Assembly: GCA_016124675.1 (NCBI GenBank)
Contig: WGNG01000007.1
Span: forward strand, 1-64,000
DNA: 64,000 nt
Source of the DNA: Alphaproteobacteria bacterium
Lineage (GTDB): Bacteria; Pseudomonadota; Alphaproteobacteria; Caulobacterales; Maricaulaceae
Reading direction: 5' to 3'
Part shown: piece by piece, positions 8,801 through 16,912 of the stretch
How the letters are laid out: each line of letters begins with the position of its first letter
Position numbering within the stretch: the first letter of the stretch is position 1
Program-made: the position numbers and the translations under genes
Notes under the pieces: model-generated
What the model saw: only the letters and a program-made list of their open reading frames with translations
What the model was told of the DNA's origin: nothing
Databases searched by the model: none

Positions 8801-8894
8801 CGCCGATGCGGTGGCCGAGAGCTTCACCCCCCGTCCCGCCGACCCGCGCGCCCAGGGCCGCTATCCGCGCCAGCCCTGGCAAGCGGCCGGCTAG
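5850..8894 (+). CDS. podJ: PodJ-like polar localisation factor (coiled coil, one membrane span, Sel1 repeats)
   Basis: The 1,014-residue protein has the PodJ architecture. A conserved N-terminal motif (WSVKGIDPRARAIAKTAAR, then TLGEWLN) is followed by a long charged coiled-coil region (about 65-520), an acidic/proline linker, one membrane segment (about 684-706), an Ala/Pro-rich stretch and periplasmic Sel1 repeats (about 815-975). In Caulobacter, PodJ marks the new pole and recruits machinery for pili, flagellum and division asymmetry. The start is taken as ATG 5850 because GGAG at 5837-5840 is correctly spaced for it; a TTG at 5841 would abut that motif. No peptidoglycan-binding domain is obvious after the Sel1 repeats. 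Two CtrA-like boxes precede the gene. Confidence 0.85.
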   Translation: MPSGTPWSVKGIDPRARAIAKTAARREGVTLGEWLNRVILDDGPEPGAADWEDRLSGYPGFGSGGGDGDGEDEDALRGVIKRLTDRLEAAEHRSTLALTGVDQSVVALSRRLEALEETREADEGEIEEALARTRARHEELLERLRRLERAGPGGGADPSALKAVETTVGKLAGRLYETEREVRAELDNLAHKDERRRDGAERAAKALGARLDETEARLREDQKALHDQVEAQARRAGDTLRGVEDIARRLQSRIVAAENATHSAAEALAGSQQALDARLRELEARQGACVGADEINRRFEVLGRELAAIIRETREDCARQIASLDGTGGPARLERALEAAENRLAAAETRQSEALNRIAQEVARVSRAVDRRIEAAEQRLEHRMSETERARRSREDQSGLESRLDTVRAENTAAVRRIGEEVARLGETLSERVQRAEERSARAVEAAGERMAQVVERIEQARGREPEADLDARIRASEERTAERITKAMDGVYQRLDQARSETVDVLSPVQRAMSALADRLEAIERRGAVTSETGGAPARKRGGGGDDGGDAPGDDRLRPVRAAALDRFETAAATIDFDAPLPQAPGLRDDALEEDGFDIAAGEPHDTAGPDYGAGEYGEPVWTERALHAAQPAPVRAEAAPRAARLGATADADFLAAARKTVRANRSASADWTPPAEPGAGRSRVMLVAASVMGFAAVAAAAGMLVLDALGGGEAASTAAADPSATLSTLFADAGGADAGGAAVPALPSEAAPAVASDDLDGASGAAAEPSAPAPALPDLAPVERADPVTAQTGARAGIAAQQPAPEPAEPVTLERAAAQGDPVARYQLAVEQLDAGALSDGAALMRRAAEQGVPEAMRRYAGLLQRGQGVTADPEAARLWMVRAAEAGNVLAMFEAGGLFIAAEDTPENQATAARWFQEAALHGNRDSQFNIALLFQEGFGVPQSAADAYAWLRIAANAGDEDAGARAASLRRDLSPEQRAAADAVAESFTPRPADPRAQGRYPRQPWQAAG

Positions 8895-8898
8895 GGCC

Positions 8899-9825
8899 GT
8901 GCTGATCTATCTCCCGATCGCGGAAGTCTCTCTCAATCTTTTCGTCCTGCTTGCGCTGGGCCTGGGCGTGGGGTTCCTGTCGGGCCTGTTCGGGGTGGGC
9001 GGCGGGTTTCTGATGACCCCGATCCTGATGTTCATGGGCGTGCCCCCGGCTGTGGCGGTGTCCACCCAGATCAACCAGATCGTCGCCTCGTCCATGTCCG
9101 GCGCCATCGCGCATTTCCGCCGGCGCTCGCTGGACATCAAGATGGGCGTCATCCTGATCATGGGCGGGGCGGCGGGATCGGTGGCCGGCGTGCAGATTTT
9201 CGCGCTGCTGCAGGCGACCGGCCAGATCGATCTGGTGATCGCGCTCTGCTATGTCGGGTTTCTGGGCGTGATCGGATCGCTGATGCTGGTGGAGAGCACC
9301 CGGGCGATCGTGCGCCGGTCGCGCGGCGCCGCGCCGCCCCGGCCGGCGCGGCGCAAGCGCACCCTGATTGACGCCCTGCCGTTCAAGACGCGATTTGCGG
9401 TCTCGGGGCTGTATATGAGCGTCATCCCGCCCCTGGCGCTGGGCTTCCTCGTCGGGGTGATGGCGGCGCTGATGGGGGTGGGCGGCGGGTTTATCGCGGT
9501 GCCGGCGATGATCTATCTGTTGCGCATGCCCACCAATGTCGTCATCGGCACCTCGCTGTTCCAGATCCTGTTCGTCACCGCGCTCACCACCGTGCTGCAT
9601 GCGGCGCAAAACCAGACGGTGGACATCGTGCTGGCCGCGATCCTGATCGTGGGCGGAGTGGTGGGCGCCCAGTTCGGCGCGCGCTACGGGGCGAAGGTGA
9701 GGGCTGAAGAGCTGCGCGCCGGCCTCGCGCTCATCGTGGTGGCGGTGTGCCTGAAGCTCGCCTGGGACCTGACGGCCGAGCCCGCCGATCTCTTCGTGCT
9801 CATCGAGCTCAGGGGGCTGCCATGA
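8899..9825 (+). CDS. TauE/SafE-family membrane permease
   Basis: The protein has 308 residues if it starts at GTG 8899, four bases after podJ ends; the open frame extends upstream but overlaps podJ. It has about eight hydrophobic segments in two repeated halves. Each half begins with the family motif GxxxGVGGGF (GLFGVGGGFLMTP near residue 28 and ALMGVGGGFIAVP near 190). TauE/SafE proteins are thought to export sulfite, sulfoacetate or other organosulfur anions, but the substrate cannot be read here. The stop overlaps the start of the next gene (ATGA), indicating an operon with the TIGR02186 and DUF3429 proteins. Confidence 0.85.
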   Translation: MLIYLPIAEVSLNLFVLLALGLGVGFLSGLFGVGGGFLMTPILMFMGVPPAVAVSTQINQIVASSMSGAIAHFRRRSLDIKMGVILIMGGAAGSVAGVQIFALLQATGQIDLVIALCYVGFLGVIGSLMLVESTRAIVRRSRGAAPPRPARRKRTLIDALPFKTRFAVSGLYMSVIPPLALGFLVGVMAALMGVGGGFIAVPAMIYLLRMPTNVVIGTSLFQILFVTALTTVLHAAQNQTVDIVLAAILIVGGVVGAQFGARYGAKVRAEELRAGLALIVVAVCLKLAWDLTAEPADLFVLIELRGLP

Positions 9826-10646
9826 GGGCCGGGCTGGGCGCGGTCGCCGTGGTGGCGGCGGGGCTGGCGATGACGGGCGCGCCCGCGCGCGCGCAAGCAG
9901 AGCCCGCAGCGCCGGAGCCGCAGATTGCGGCGGCGCTGACCGAGGACGTGGTGGAGATCCGCTCCAATTTCTCCGGCGCCGAGCTGGTGCTTTATGGCGC
10001 GGCGGTGGGGCTGGAGGAGGGCGACGACATCGCGGTGGTGGTGCGCGGACCGGCGCGCGATCTGCGCGTGATGCGCCGCGAGCGGGTGCTGGGGGTCTGG
10101 GTCAACGCCGATCCGGTGCGCTTTGAAGAGGTGGAGGGCTATTACGCCGTCGCCTCCACCCGGCCGCTGGCGCAGTTCGCCACGTTTTCCTCCCTGCGCC
10201 GCAACCGCATCGGCATGGAGCATGTGCGCTTGTCCGCGCCCGAAAGCGAGCGCATCGAGACGCGCTTTGGGGTGGCCGGCGTGGTGGTCTCCGACATCGG
10301 GGACGCAATCGTCGATTACCGCGCCGCTCTGGTGCGCAACAAGGCGCGCGAGGCCTTGTATGTGGAAGCGCCCGGCGGGGTGGAAATCCTGGAGGCGGGC
10401 CTGTTTCGCGCCCGCGTCGTGCTGCCTCCGGCGACCCCGACCGGCGTGTATGATGCGGATGTGTATCTGTTCCGCGACGGCGTGCCGATTGCGGTGCGCC
10501 GCACCTCGCTGGAGGTGGTCAAGGGCGGCGTGGAGCGGGCGATCTACGATCTTGCCCATGACCGCCCGCTCGCCTATGGCCTGTTGTCGGTGCTGCTGGC
10601 GGTGTTCGCCGGCTGGCTGGCCGCCTTCGTGATGCGCCGCGCCTGA
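9822..10646 (+). CDS. TIGR02186-family membrane-anchored periplasmic protein
   Basis: The 274-residue protein starts at ATG 9822, overlapping the TauE stop as ATGA. It has a signal peptide (cleavage expected near APARAQA), a mainly beta-strand periplasmic region beginning DVVEIRSNFSGAELVLYGA, and a C-terminal membrane helix (about residues 246-268) followed by Arg-Arg. This matches the alphaproteobacterial TIGR02186 family, typically encoded next to TauE/SafE permeases. The function is unknown; the coupling suggests an accessory subunit of the permease. Confidence 0.8.
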   Translation: MRAGLGAVAVVAAGLAMTGAPARAQAEPAAPEPQIAAALTEDVVEIRSNFSGAELVLYGAAVGLEEGDDIAVVVRGPARDLRVMRRERVLGVWVNADPVRFEEVEGYYAVASTRPLAQFATFSSLRRNRIGMEHVRLSAPESERIETRFGVAGVVVSDIGDAIVDYRAALVRNKAREALYVEAPGGVEILEAGLFRARVVLPPATPTGVYDADVYLFRDGVPIAVRRTSLEVVKGGVERAIYDLAHDRPLAYGLLSVLLAVFAGWLAAFVMRRA

Positions 10647-10664
10647 TCAAACGGGAGAGCCCTG

Positions 10665-11159
10665 ATGAAACGCCTCAGTGACGCCCCGCTCCTGCCCGTC
10701 GTGCTCGGCTTCGGCGGGCTCATTCCCTTCGTGGGCGGCGCGCTGGGCCTGGCGCTGGGCGGGCAGATCGCGCTGCAGGCGGCCAACGCCCTGCCGGTCT
10801 ACGCGGCGGTGATCCTGTCCTTCCTGGCGGGCGGGCGCTGGGCGGCGGAGCTGGTCATCCGCGCCGACGCGCCGCGTGCGGGCGTTCTGATCCTGGCGGT
10901 GAGCGTGGCGCTGGCCGGCTGGCTGGCGGTGCTGATGCAGGTCTGGGCGCGGCCCGGCCTGCCGCTGGACATGGAGCTGGCGGGATGGGGCGTTCTGATC
11001 TTCGGGTTTGCGCTGCAGTATCTCTGGGACCGCTCCGCCGTGCGCGGGGCCACCTTTCCGGCCTGGTATCTGCCGCTGCGGCTTTTGCTGACCGCGGGCG
11101 CCATGCTGAGCCTGACGCTCGCGGCCTTCATCCGCTGGTCGCCGACCTTCAGCCTTTAG
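10665..11159 (+). CDS. DUF3429 integral membrane protein
   Basis: The 164-residue protein has about five hydrophobic helices. The start of the protein (LPVVLGFGGLIPFVGGAL) and YAAVILSFLAGGRW resemble the DUF3429 family. The start has GGAG 8 bases upstream. It follows the TIGR02186 gene by 18 bases and probably shares its transcript. No function is known. Confidence 0.7.
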   Translation: MKRLSDAPLLPVVLGFGGLIPFVGGALGLALGGQIALQAANALPVYAAVILSFLAGGRWAAELVIRADAPRAGVLILAVSVALAGWLAVLMQVWARPGLPLDMELAGWGVLIFGFALQYLWDRSAVRGATFPAWYLPLRLLLTAGAMLSLTLAAFIRWSPTFSL

Positions 11160-11268
11160 AGCGGGCCGACAACGCCCTGACGGCGATGGCCGGGCGGACC
11201 ATGCGGGGCCGGGCACGGGCGGCGGGTCACTGACAAGCGCCGGCTTGGGCTCCGGCTCAGGGAGGGAC

Positions 11269-11844
11269 TCAACCGGGGGGCTCCTGGAGGCCGCCATCGG
11301 GCTCGCTGGAATTGGACACATGGCTGGAACGGCGCGGCTGCAGCAGCGCTGAATCGCTCAACGTCACCGGATCGCCGAACAGGTCGCCGAACGGCGAGGT
11401 AAAGGGCATTTGTGTGTCGACAACAATGACCGAACCGCCCGGAATCAGCAGACCCTCTGGCAGGACCGGCGGCGCCACAGCGGGGTCCATGCCGTCGGCC
11501 TCGCTCCAGGCAAGGAAAATCTCGCCATCGGTGTGCATGCGCACCGAGGAGACGCGAAAGGCCAGGCCCCCGGCGTCGAATGGGGCCGCCATGGCGCGCC
11601 CGGCGGCAAAATAGTCGGCGAGCTCGGCGCTGCTGACAGTGGCGCGCTGGGCGGTCAGGTCGGCGACGACCAGCGCGGCGCTGGACACCTTGCGGTTCGC
11701 ACTCAAGGCCAGGCTGAGCTGTGCGACGCCCAGATAGAGCACGATCAGGATCGGGGCGATCAGGGCGAACTCCACCGCCGACACGCCGCGCCGGTCGCGG
11801 GTGAACCGGGACAGCGCCAGGAACCGGGCGAGGCGGGCGAGCAT
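11269..11844 (-). CDS. TadE/TadG-like pseudopilin (Tad pilus assembly)
   Basis: The 191-residue protein has a short basic N-terminus, then RRGVSAVEFALIAPILIVLYLG, the prepilin-like sequence typical of TadE/TadF/TadG. A membrane helix (about residues 22-48) follows, then a periplasmic domain. It lies 4 bases after the next TadE-like gene, so the two are co-transcribed. These minor pseudopilins act with the Tad secretion machine, whose core genes (cpaB-tadC) lie about 28 kb away. Which of tadE/F/G it corresponds to is uncertain. Confidence 0.8.
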   Translation of the reverse strand: MLARLARFLALSRFTRDRRGVSAVEFALIAPILIVLYLGVAQLSLALSANRKVSSAALVVADLTAQRATVSSAELADYFAAGRAMAAPFDAGGLAFRVSSVRMHTDGEIFLAWSEADGMDPAVAPPVLPEGLLIPGGSVIVVDTQMPFTSPFGDLFGDPVTLSDSALLQPRRSSHVSNSSEPDGGLQEPPG

Positions 11845-11848
11845 CGGA

Positions 11849-12400
11849 TCAGGCCCCGAACTGTTCGTTGCGGAAGGCCGCCGAGGCGACGATCAGGCGC
11901 TTGTTGCCGGGCAGGTTGGCCAATCCATTGAGCTGACCGGGCGCGATCAGCGGCCATTCATAGACGGCGCGCACCACGACGATCTCGCCGGGACCACCCG
12001 GGTCAAAACCAAATCCTGAGCTGTCCACGCCCTCTTCGCCGACCAGGGCGCCGAGCTGGGCGGCGCTGAAATTGTTGACGCGGCGTACATCCACCTGGAT
12101 CCGGGCGCAATCGAGAATGGCGCCGGCGCGCGCGCAGATGCGGTTGCGGAACTCGGCCGCCCCGTCGCCAGCGGCCAGCACTTCGCCGGTGCGGATGTCG
12201 CGCGCGGCTTCAGCGGTGGCGGTCTCGATCATGGTGGTGGCGAAGAAGAACAGGGCGATCTCGATCACGCCCATGATCAGCAGGAAGAAGGGCGTCGCGA
12301 TCAGACCAAATTCCACGGCGGTCGCGCCCTCGCGCGCCTTGACGAAGCGCAGGCACAAAGAGGGGCGGCGGTCCGCCTGGTGGCGCAAGGGTTCACGCAT
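11849..12400 (-). CDS. tadE: TadE-like pseudopilin
   Basis: The 183-residue protein has the segment REGATAVEFGLIATPFFLLI (about residues 23-42) with the glutamate expected at +5 of processed pseudopilins, one membrane helix and a periplasmic C-terminal domain. It is the first gene of a two-gene unit with the TadE/TadG-like gene. A possible CtrA-like box (12425-12439) lies 25 bases upstream. The pair is separated from the main tad operon, as is common in Caulobacter relatives. Confidence 0.8.
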   Translation of the reverse strand: MREPLRHQADRRPSLCLRFVKAREGATAVEFGLIATPFFLLIMGVIEIALFFFATTMIETATAEAARDIRTGEVLAAGDGAAEFRNRICARAGAILDCARIQVDVRRVNNFSAAQLGALVGEEGVDSSGFGFDPGGPGEIVVVRAVYEWPLIAPGQLNGLANLPGNKRLIVASAAFRNEQFGA

Positions 12401-12424
12401 GCCTGCAGGTTTAGCGCGCCGCGC

Positions 12425-12439
12425 TTAACGCCCGGTCAA
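12425..12439 (-). promoter_or_regulatory. Weak CtrA-like box before the TadE-like genes
   Basis: Read on the minus strand it is TTGA-N7-TTAA, one position away from TTAA-N7-TTAA. It lies 25-39 bases before the ATG at 12400. TTGACC could also act as a -35 element. One such match alone is weak evidence. Confidence 0.25.
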
Positions 12440-12484
12440 GGGACACGGTTAGCAAAGCATGAGCGCGCGCTGCGGCGCTTGCGA

Positions 12485-14233
12485 TCAGCCCCCCGGCGGC
12501 GGCAGCCAGTGCGGCGCCAGGCCCGCCAGGCGCGTCTCGATCCCCTCGACCTGTTCAAGGCCGGGTCCCGGTTCGCGGCCAGGCAGATTGCGGGCGAGGT
12601 CGAAAAGGGTCCAGGCGGTCTCTGCCTCACCGGCCTCCATGAAGCGCTGGCCGAGGCGCCAGTAGGATTCAGGCGCGAACGGGTCGCCCTCAAGGGTTTC
12701 CAGCATCAGCCCGGCGGCGTCGAGATCGGGGCGGGCGTCCAGACTCTCTGCGCCCCACCCGATGAGCGCGGTTGCGGTCAGGAGCCGGGCGGCGTGTCCG
12801 GCGTAACCGTCCGCATCGATGAAGCCGGCAAAAGCGTCCGTTGCAGCGCGGTAGCCGCCCTCCTGCAAGGCGTCGAGGCCCTCGGCCGCGCGTTCGAAGC
12901 GCGCATTGCCCGCGCCGCTGCGGGCCAGATCAACCACCAGGGCGCAGGTCAGGCGCTCGCCGCCGACCATGGCGTCTTGCGGACAGGGTCCGAAATGATG
13001 GGTCTCCTGCACGCTGATCAGCAGCGCCTCGGCGAGCTGGCCGGTGCTGCGCGCGGTCTCGAACGCCTCATAGAAATCGGCGTGGTCCGGGGCGCGTCCG
13101 GCGGCGCCCGTGACGGCGGCCAGGGCCGCTGCGCCGGAGGCTTCCAGATAGTCGGAGCCCTTCACATCAAGATCAGCGTCCGGGGCGGCGTCAGTCAGGG
13201 TGAGTTCAGGCGCGCCGTCCGGTGACGCAGGCGACGCGGACCGGGCGCCTGTGCGCGCGCCTCCCGGCGCAGCGGAGGCCTGACGTGTTGCAGCAGCGCT
13301 CTGGGCGGCCAGGGCGCGCATCACCAGCCCGGCGTCGACGCCGTCGCCGCCGCCCTCATCGAACAGCGCCAGAAGCTCGGCCAGACTCAAGGCCTCATCC
13401 TGCGGCGAGGCCGGGGCCGCGGCGCCGGCCTGCGGGGCATCCTCCATGGCGGCTGCGTCAGGCGCGTCTGCGGCCGCGTGGGGCGCCATCACCCAGCGCT
13501 CGCGGCGGCCTTGCGGGCTTTCCGGGCTGTAGACGACGAGCTCGAAGGCGCAGGGAAAGCGCGGCTCATCCGCCAGCCGGTCCATCACGTCAGGATGGAT
13601 GGGCGCGGCGTGGCGCAGCCAGAGGCGGGCAGAGCGGGCGGCCGCGCCATTGAGCGGCGCCGCCTCGCACGCAGATGCATCCGCGTCACCGAAATCGGCG
13701 GCGAATACGCGCTCGCCCTCGAACGTCGCCTCGAAGCCTGTATCGGTGTCTGCAAAGCCAAGGGCGCCGCTTACCGCGGCGATGCCCATGGCCGCTTCCA
13801 GCCAGACGCGGTGGAACACGCCGGCCGGTCCGAACGCGATTTCTTCGCGCGCGCCGCCGCCGGACAGGGCCACATAGGTGTCCAGCCGCCGGCGTGTCTC
13901 GCCATAGAGACTGGCGTTCGTCAGCGTCTGGCCATCCGCCGACAGGGTGAGCAGGCGCCGGGTGCGCCAGTCGGCGAGCGATTGCACGCCGCCCTCGATC
14001 CGCCAGGCCGCCCAGTCCGGACCGAGTTGCGCCGCAACCGCGACGCGCGTCTGCGCCCCGTCGCCGGTCAGCGGCGTGCGCGTGCGCGTCCAGAGCGTGC
14101 CGGCGAGCGGCTCGAACGGCGCAGCGCGGGCGTCGAGATAGGCCTCGCCCTGCAAATGCGGTCCGGCCGGCTGCGCGCCGGCTGCAGCCAGCATGGCGGC
14201 GCCCGTGAAAGCGATGAGGGCTGCGCCAGCCAT
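12485..14233 (-). CDS. Unknown secreted protein with a TPR-like C-terminus
   Basis: I do not recognise this 582-residue protein. ATG 14233 is chosen because GGAG lies 7 bases upstream and a signal peptide follows directly (MAGAALIAFTGAAMLAAAGA); the open frame extends to 14281. The first half is beta-rich and contains paired cysteines. The middle (about 270-390) is a low-complexity Ala/Pro/Asp linker. The C-terminal part has helical repeats resembling TPRs (LEGDPFAPESYWRLGQRF and neighbours). It lies downstream of the OmpR/EnvZ-type pair and upstream of TadE-like genes on the same strand, with 80-base gaps on each side. Envelope localisation is likely; function is unknown. Confidence 0.6.
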   Translation of the reverse strand: MAGAALIAFTGAAMLAAAGAQPAGPHLQGEAYLDARAAPFEPLAGTLWTRTRTPLTGDGAQTRVAVAAQLGPDWAAWRIEGGVQSLADWRTRRLLTLSADGQTLTNASLYGETRRRLDTYVALSGGGAREEIAFGPAGVFHRVWLEAAMGIAAVSGALGFADTDTGFEATFEGERVFAADFGDADASACEAAPLNGAAARSARLWLRHAAPIHPDVMDRLADEPRFPCAFELVVYSPESPQGRRERWVMAPHAAADAPDAAAMEDAPQAGAAAPASPQDEALSLAELLALFDEGGGDGVDAGLVMRALAAQSAAATRQASAAPGGARTGARSASPASPDGAPELTLTDAAPDADLDVKGSDYLEASGAAALAAVTGAAGRAPDHADFYEAFETARSTGQLAEALLISVQETHHFGPCPQDAMVGGERLTCALVVDLARSGAGNARFERAAEGLDALQEGGYRAATDAFAGFIDADGYAGHAARLLTATALIGWGAESLDARPDLDAAGLMLETLEGDPFAPESYWRLGQRFMEAGEAETAWTLFDLARNLPGREPGPGLEQVEGIETRLAGLAPHWLPPPGG

Positions 14234-14313
14234 GCGAGGTCTCCGGTTGCGGGGTCTGACGAGAGAACACGCGACGATCATGGCGCGGTCAAGGCGCGGG
14301 CGGCAGGGCGGCT

Positions 14314-15627
14314 TCAGGCGGGCAGTGAAATGCGCGCGCGCAGGCCGCCCAGGGGCGAATCCTCGAGGCGCAGCTCCCCGCCATGGGCGCGCACGGTGTC
14401 GCGGGCGATGGCCAGGCCCAGCCCCACGCCGGTGCGGTTGGCGTTGCGCGATTCGTCGAGCCGGTTGAACGGCTTGAACGCGTCTTCGCGCAGCTCCGGC
14501 GCGATGCCGGGCCCGTCATCATCAATGATCACTTCAATGCGTCCGCCCTGACGGCGTGCGCTGAGCGCCACGTCCTGCCCGTGCGCGGCGGCGTTCTGGA
14601 CGAGATTGACGAGGGCGCGTTTCAGCGCGCCTTCGCGGGCGTTGACGGTGAGCTCCTCTTCGAGATCGAGGCGCAGATCGACGCCCTGGCGCGCGGCGTC
14701 GTCGCCGAGGGTTTCGCACAGGGAGGTGAGGTCCACGGGGCGGGGCTCCTCGCCGGTCTGGCCGCGGGCGAAGGCGAGATACTCCTCCAGCGCCGCCTCC
14801 ATGTCGGCGATGTCGCTGCGCGCGGCCTCGCGTTCGGGGCTGTTGGGCATGAGGGCCAGCTGCAGGCGAAGGCGGGTGAGGGGCGTGCGCAGGTCATGGC
14901 TGACCCCGGCCAGCAGCTGGGTGCGCTGTTCCATATGACGCTTCAGGCGGGCGCGCATGTCGAGGAAGGCGCTGGCGGCCTGGCGCACCTCGCGCGCGCC
15001 GGCGGGCTTGAAGCGCTCCACGTCCTGGCCGCGGCCGAAGGCTTCAGCGGCTTCGGCGAGCTGGCGGATCGGTTTCACCTGGTTGCGGATGAACAGGATG
15101 GCGACGGTCATCAGAAGCAGCGTGGCGCCGCTGAGCCAGATGACGAAGATATGGCCCGTGGTGGCGAACACCTGATCGCGCGCGGCGATGAACACCAGCA
15201 CGCCGCCGCCCGTCTCGACGCGGATGTCGACATAATTGGGATAGCGCGTGGTGTCGAACCAGAACGGCTCGGACAATTGCCCGGCCAGCGCCCGGCGCAA
15301 GGTGCGGTCGAGCACGCGGAAGAAGGCGGTGCGCCGGCTTGTGGGCAGGGTGTCGCCGGGACGATAGACGACACTCAGGCCCAGCGTGGAGGAGGCGAGC
15401 CCGGCGATGGGTTCAAATTCCTCACGGGTGGAGCGCGCATGCATCTCCACGATCATCGCGACATCGCCGGCGATATTCTCTGACAGGCGCGCCGTGGTGG
15501 AGCGCCAGTGCTGTTCAAAGAAGGCCCAGGTCACCGCGCCCTGCATCAGCGCCACCGGCAGCACGATGATCAGCAGCGACCGCGCAAACAGGCCCTTGGG
15601 CATGATGGTTCTGAGCTGGAAGCGCAT
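14314..15627 (-). CDS. EnvZ-type sensor histidine kinase
   Basis: The 437-residue kinase starts at ATG 15627, with TGAGG 6 bases upstream and 8 bases after the response regulator stop. The longer open frame upstream runs inside that gene and is rejected. It has an N-terminal membrane helix (about 13-38), a periplasmic sensor, a second helix (about 155-178), HAMP, then VSHDLRTPLTRLRL with the phosphorylated His near residue 243. The ATPase domain shows N-box NLVQNAAAHG, DDDGPGI, FKPFNRLDESRN and GVGLGLAIARD. The layout resembles EnvZ. It phosphorylates the adjacent OmpR-type regulator. The signal is unknown. Confidence 0.92.
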   Translation of the reverse strand: MRFQLRTIMPKGLFARSLLIIVLPVALMQGAVTWAFFEQHWRSTTARLSENIAGDVAMIVEMHARSTREEFEPIAGLASSTLGLSVVYRPGDTLPTSRRTAFFRVLDRTLRRALAGQLSEPFWFDTTRYPNYVDIRVETGGGVLVFIAARDQVFATTGHIFVIWLSGATLLLMTVAILFIRNQVKPIRQLAEAAEAFGRGQDVERFKPAGAREVRQAASAFLDMRARLKRHMEQRTQLLAGVSHDLRTPLTRLRLQLALMPNSPEREAARSDIADMEAALEEYLAFARGQTGEEPRPVDLTSLCETLGDDAARQGVDLRLDLEEELTVNAREGALKRALVNLVQNAAAHGQDVALSARRQGGRIEVIIDDDGPGIAPELREDAFKPFNRLDESRNANRTGVGLGLAIARDTVRAHGGELRLEDSPLGGLRARISLPA

Positions 15628-15635
15628 GAGCAGCC

Positions 15636-16346
15636 TCACCCGCGCACCGGCTCGTAAACGGGCTCCGCCACCAGGCGGTAGCCCTCGCCGCGCACGGTCT
15701 GGACCCAGACGGGCGCCTTGGGGTCTGCCTCCACCTTGCGGCGCAGGCGCGTGATCTGCACATCCACCGCCCGCTCGCCCGCGCCGGCGGCGGCGCGTTC
15801 GGACAGGGCCGCGCGGCTGACCGGCTCGCCCGGCTGGGCGGCGAGCGCATGCAACAGCGCCGCTTCGCCGCCGGTGAGGCGCACCGGCTGACCGTCGCGG
15901 GTCAGGCGCAGCGTGGCCATCTCGAACATCCATTCGCCAAAGCTGACCCGGGCGGGGCCAAGCCGGCGCGGTAGCGACCGGCGCAGGATCGCCTGAACGC
16001 GCAAGACCAGCTCCTCAGGCTCGAAGGGCTTGGCGAGATAATCGTCGGCGCCCAGCGACAGGCCGCGAATGCGGTCTTCCGGCTCGCCGCGCGCGGTCAG
16101 GAGCAGGATTGGCGTGGCGGCGCGCTCGCGCACGCGGCGCGTCACCTCGAACCCGTCGAGCCCGGGCATCATCACGTCGAGGATGATCAGATCGAAGCTG
16201 ATCTGCTCCATCAGGGCGAGGGCGTGCGCGCCATCGGGCGCCGGCGTCACGCGCAGACCCTTCTCGCGCAGGAATCGCGCCAGCAGCGTGCGGATCCGGT
16301 CGTCGTCATCGACGACCAGCACATGGTGGGGGCGGGGTTCAGACAT
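15636..16346 (-). CDS. OmpR-family response regulator
   Basis: The 236-residue protein has a receiver domain (VVDDDDRIRTLLARFL at the N-terminus, phosphoacceptor Asp57 in LILDVMMPG, Lys in LAKPFEPEEL) and a C-terminal winged helix (about 130-230). It is co-transcribed with the histidine kinase 8 bases downstream. Target genes are unknown; the secreted protein and TadE-like genes downstream are candidates only by position. Confidence 0.93.
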   Translation of the reverse strand: MSEPRPHHVLVVDDDDRIRTLLARFLREKGLRVTPAPDGAHALALMEQISFDLIILDVMMPGLDGFEVTRRVRERAATPILLLTARGEPEDRIRGLSLGADDYLAKPFEPEELVLRVQAILRRSLPRRLGPARVSFGEWMFEMATLRLTRDGQPVRLTGGEAALLHALAAQPGEPVSRAALSERAAAGAGERAVDVQITRLRRKVEADPKAPVWVQTVRGEGYRLVAEPVYEPVRG

Positions 16347-16420
16347 GGCGCGCCGCGATCATGATCCGATCATGCCCCAGCGCGCCGCCTGCGCCAATGG
16401 CCCGGCCCCAGCCGCCGCGA

Positions 16421-16819
16421 TCAGCCCCGTGCGCGGCGCGATGTCAGGTGCGCGGACGCCGGCGCGGCTCTGCGCGCCGCAGCGGGCTTCGGGGCCGGCG
16501 GCGGGTTCATGCTGCGCACCGACTCGCTGACAATCGTGCCGATGACCGCAATCACGATCCTGGAGATCACCGTCAGGAACACCAGCAGGATGGTGGCCTT
16601 GTTCACGAAAATCTCGAGGAAGTTATTGTATCGCGCCGGCAGGCCCGTGCCGGTGACGAAGCGTTCGACCTCGGACGCCCAGCGCAGCATCAGCTGCAAA
16701 AGGTCGGGAAACTGGAAGGCCAGAACGCCGAGGATCAGATAGGACAGAACAAACGCCAGAAAGAGCGTGATGCTCAGGCGCAGCGAACGGCCGGTGAGCT
16801 GGCCCAGCAATCGTCCCAT
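16421..16819 (-). CDS. Small membrane protein of unknown function
   Basis: The protein has 132 residues with the start at ATG 16819, where GGAG stands 7 bases upstream; the frame is open to 16867. Two long hydrophobic segments (about 13-35 and 75-97) are separated by an amphipathic stretch. The tail is rich in Pro, Ala and Arg. No family is recognised. Confidence 0.65.
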   Translation of the reverse strand: MGRLLGQLTGRSLRLSITLFLAFVLSYLILGVLAFQFPDLLQLMLRWASEVERFVTGTGLPARYNNFLEIFVNKATILLVFLTVISRIVIAVIGTIVSESVRSMNPPPAPKPAAARRAAPASAHLTSRRARG

Positions 16820-16912
16820 GGAGACACTCCCTGATGTCGTCGCGAGCCCCCTCGGCCACGCTTTCATCCTCTGCGATCATACCAGAGCGCGCGCGGGCCG
16901 TCTCGCCGCGCA

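Noticed and set aside
15628-15933. N-terminal extension of the histidine kinase frame
   Set aside because: The extension lies inside the response regulator gene. ATG 15627 has its own ribosome site and fits the family N-terminus.
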